DNA of 6,647 nt from Elusimicrobiales bacterium (GTDB taxonomy: Bacteria; Elusimicrobiota; Elusimicrobia; Elusimicrobiales; Elusimicrobiaceae). Below are positions 5,238-6,647 of the stretch, one piece after another. Position 1 is the first letter of the stretch, and each line of letters starts with the position of its first letter. The stretch is taken from positions 1 through 6,647 of the forward strand of contig JAUNWB010000072.1 of NCBI GenBank assembly GCA_030540535.1, given 5' to 3'. The translations under genes and the position numbers were made by a program. Below the pieces are notes generated by a model. The model saw only the letters and a list, made by a program, of their open reading frames with translations. It made no database searches and was not told the DNA's origin.

Positions 5238-6641
5238 CTATTCGCATTGACAAACTTGGTTGCTGCCCGAACCGCGGCACACCCAATTTTTATTACCGGT
5301 ACAAGACCCGGAATTACCGCGAGAACGGGAAGAATTGCGATTTCCCTGTCGTACAGGAGCAACACTTACACCGCCTTCTCCGCCGCTCACAGCCCCGCTG
5401 AACGCTTGCGTAATAACACTGCCCTGCGTACTCCAAAAGTTATTTTCATAGCTTCTGTCCCAGGCAGTATAATATTTCTCAGTTCCCGCAGGTGTAGATT
5501 TATAAAAATCCTGACGAGCTTTAATAGCCGGCTTGCCGGTAGGAGAACTGCCATACGCTTTAGCGTAAGCGTCATCAAGAGTCATCCCTTTTAAGTCGGC
5601 TCCGGCCAAACTTCCCCCATCTTTAAAAGCATCGGGGAATTTGGCTTTTAAATTATCCGCAAAGCCATCAGCCGGTTGTTGGCCCAATTCATTTAACGCC
5701 TTGTTTCCAACTGCATTTGCCCGGGTTTGCGCCAAGCCGTCCATCGCATAGTTCAACCCCACCTGTATCCCGGCGTTTAATAAATTCTGCCCCAGCTGTT
5801 CCCAAAAACTAGGTTTTAAATCATTTAAAAAGTCGTCTTTATCCTTTTTTCCTTTATCGGCAGCGTCGGAAACGGCCTTATCCAAGTTGCTCAAATCGGC
5901 GGAAGACACGGGCGCGTTCGTATCCAGTTCCAGGCCGGCGGTTTTGCTAAGATCCACGCCGGAATCGGTAAACGCTTCGCTGCCGCGGATACTGCCGCCC
6001 ATCAAAGCGCGTTTGGCGTTGGCGTTTTTGTTGTCTTTGAGTCCTGCAGCCGCACGGCTGGTTTGAGCAAATTGGGAAAGCGCGCGGCGCGCATCCGTAT
6101 TTTTCAGCTGCGTTTGGATTTCGGAGCCTTTTTCCTGGCTTTTATAGGGAGAGAAGTCCCCTCTCGGGGCACCGAACGTACCGCTCATGCCGCTGCCGCC
6201 GGCATGCCCCATGCTGGCAGAACCGAGCTGCCCCACCTGCGTAGGAGTACCCGTTCCGCCGCCGCGTCTTCCGCCCGTATAGCCACGGCCGGAATAACCG
6301 CCGGAAGAGGAAGAAGCATAATCCGAAGAGGAGGTTTCTTCCGAATCCGTCCCAGCTTCCGCCGCCGCGGCTTCCGCGTCGGCTTCCTGGCGGGCTTCTT
6401 TGTCCGCCTGGCTGTAAAGCATGGTGGAACCGTTATTTTTCATATCCGGGTATTTGGACGCAAGCAGATATTCTTCCGCTTCGTCATTAACAAAAGGCAT
6501 TTGAGCCAAATCATACCCGCGGGTATTAAATCCGTCAAAAGAAGCGTCGTCCGCGTCCCCCAAAAAAGAGGCCAGCGTAATGAGCGCAATAAAACATACT
6601 ACCACAATGGCGCCCCAGGTATAAGCCTGTTTTTTGTCCAT
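5238..6641 (-). CDS. Membrane-anchored low-complexity protein with four-cysteine C-terminus, function unknown
   Basis: The 467-aa protein opens with M-D-K-K and one hydrophobic segment at about 8-27, then an acidic stretch, so it is probably a signal anchor with an exported body. Residues 82-160 are low complexity: Ala/Glu, then Ser, then Gly/Arg/Tyr, with LGSAS at 139-143. A basic helical block at 184-232 loosely resembles blocks in the other large proteins here. Residues 277-305 form a mildly hydrophobic helix-like segment, and 320-410 look more ordered, with many Tyr, Phe and Trp. The C-terminus is Gly/Ser/Arg-rich and ends with four cysteines (447, 455, 464, 466). Only six bases precede the chosen ATG, with no stop and no visible Shine-Dalgarno, so a start slightly outside the window cannot be excluded; the N-terminus looks natural as it stands. 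It is the first gene of the visible cluster. Family unknown. Confidence 0.88.
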   Translation of the reverse strand: MDKKQAYTWGAIVVVCFIALITLASFLGDADDASFDGFNTRGYDLAQMPFVNDEAEEYLLASKYPDMKNNGSTMLYSQADKEARQEADAEAAAAEAGTDSEETSSSDYASSSSGGYSGRGYTGGRRGGGTGTPTQVGQLGSASMGHAGGSGMSGTFGAPRGDFSPYKSQEKGSEIQTQLKNTDARRALSQFAQTSRAAAGLKDNKNANAKRALMGGSIRGSEAFTDSGVDLSKTAGLELDTNAPVSSADLSNLDKAVSDAADKGKKDKDDFLNDLKPSFWEQLGQNLLNAGIQVGLNYAMDGLAQTRANAVGNKALNELGQQPADGFADNLKAKFPDAFKDGGSLAGADLKGMTLDDAYAKAYGSSPTGKPAIKARQDFYKSTPAGTEKYYTAWDRSYENNFWSTQGSVITQAFSGAVSGGEGGVSVAPVRQGNRNSSRSRGNSGSCTGNKNWVCRGSGSNQVCQCE

Positions 6642-6647
6642 TTTGTT

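Overview
The window holds one minus-strand gene cluster and, at its left edge, a probable small-RNA gene. Transcription runs right to left throughout. The source is bacterial: there are clear Shine-Dalgarno sites before four of the five genes, a TTGAAA/TATAAT sigma-70-type promoter and Rho-independent hairpins. Base composition looks roughly balanced. Several proteins have an N-terminal membrane anchor and a cysteine-bearing or Gly/Ser/Ala-rich part that is probably exported, which would fit a diderm bacterium. The general look loosely recalls gut Elusimicrobiota, but nothing here fixes the phylum, so treat that as a weak guess. No housekeeping gene, mobile element, CRISPR array or tRNA was seen.

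Layout, in order of transcription: (1) 5238-6641, a 467-aa protein with an N-terminal anchor, low-complexity middle and a four-cysteine tail; (2) 3646-5205, a 519-aa protein with one N-terminal and about four C-terminal membrane segments; (3) 3362-3634, a 90-aa single-pass protein with a coiled-coil-like tail; (4) 1808-3352, a 514-aa paralogue of gene 2; (5) a GC-rich hairpin with a short U-run at 1756-1792; (6) 195-1742, a 515-aa membrane-anchored protein with ten cysteines confined to its last third; (7) a promoter at 144-171 driving a compact structured RNA of about 137 nt that ends in an intrinsic terminator at 1-25. Gaps between the first four genes are 32, 11 and 9 nt, and one stop codon lies inside the next ribosome binding site, so they almost certainly form one operon. 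Its promoter lies beyond the right edge.

I recognise none of the five proteins as a named family. The main observation is that genes 2 and 4 are clear diverged duplicates with the same membrane layout, and that genes 1 and 6 seem to carry weaker versions of the same motifs: an L-x-S-A-S-like box and, later, a charged or helical block followed by a Ser/Gly-rich stretch. My inference is that the operon encodes a multi-subunit envelope assembly built from related anchored subunits plus one small coiled-coil protein. What it does (secretion, surface structure or other) cannot be read from this sequence.
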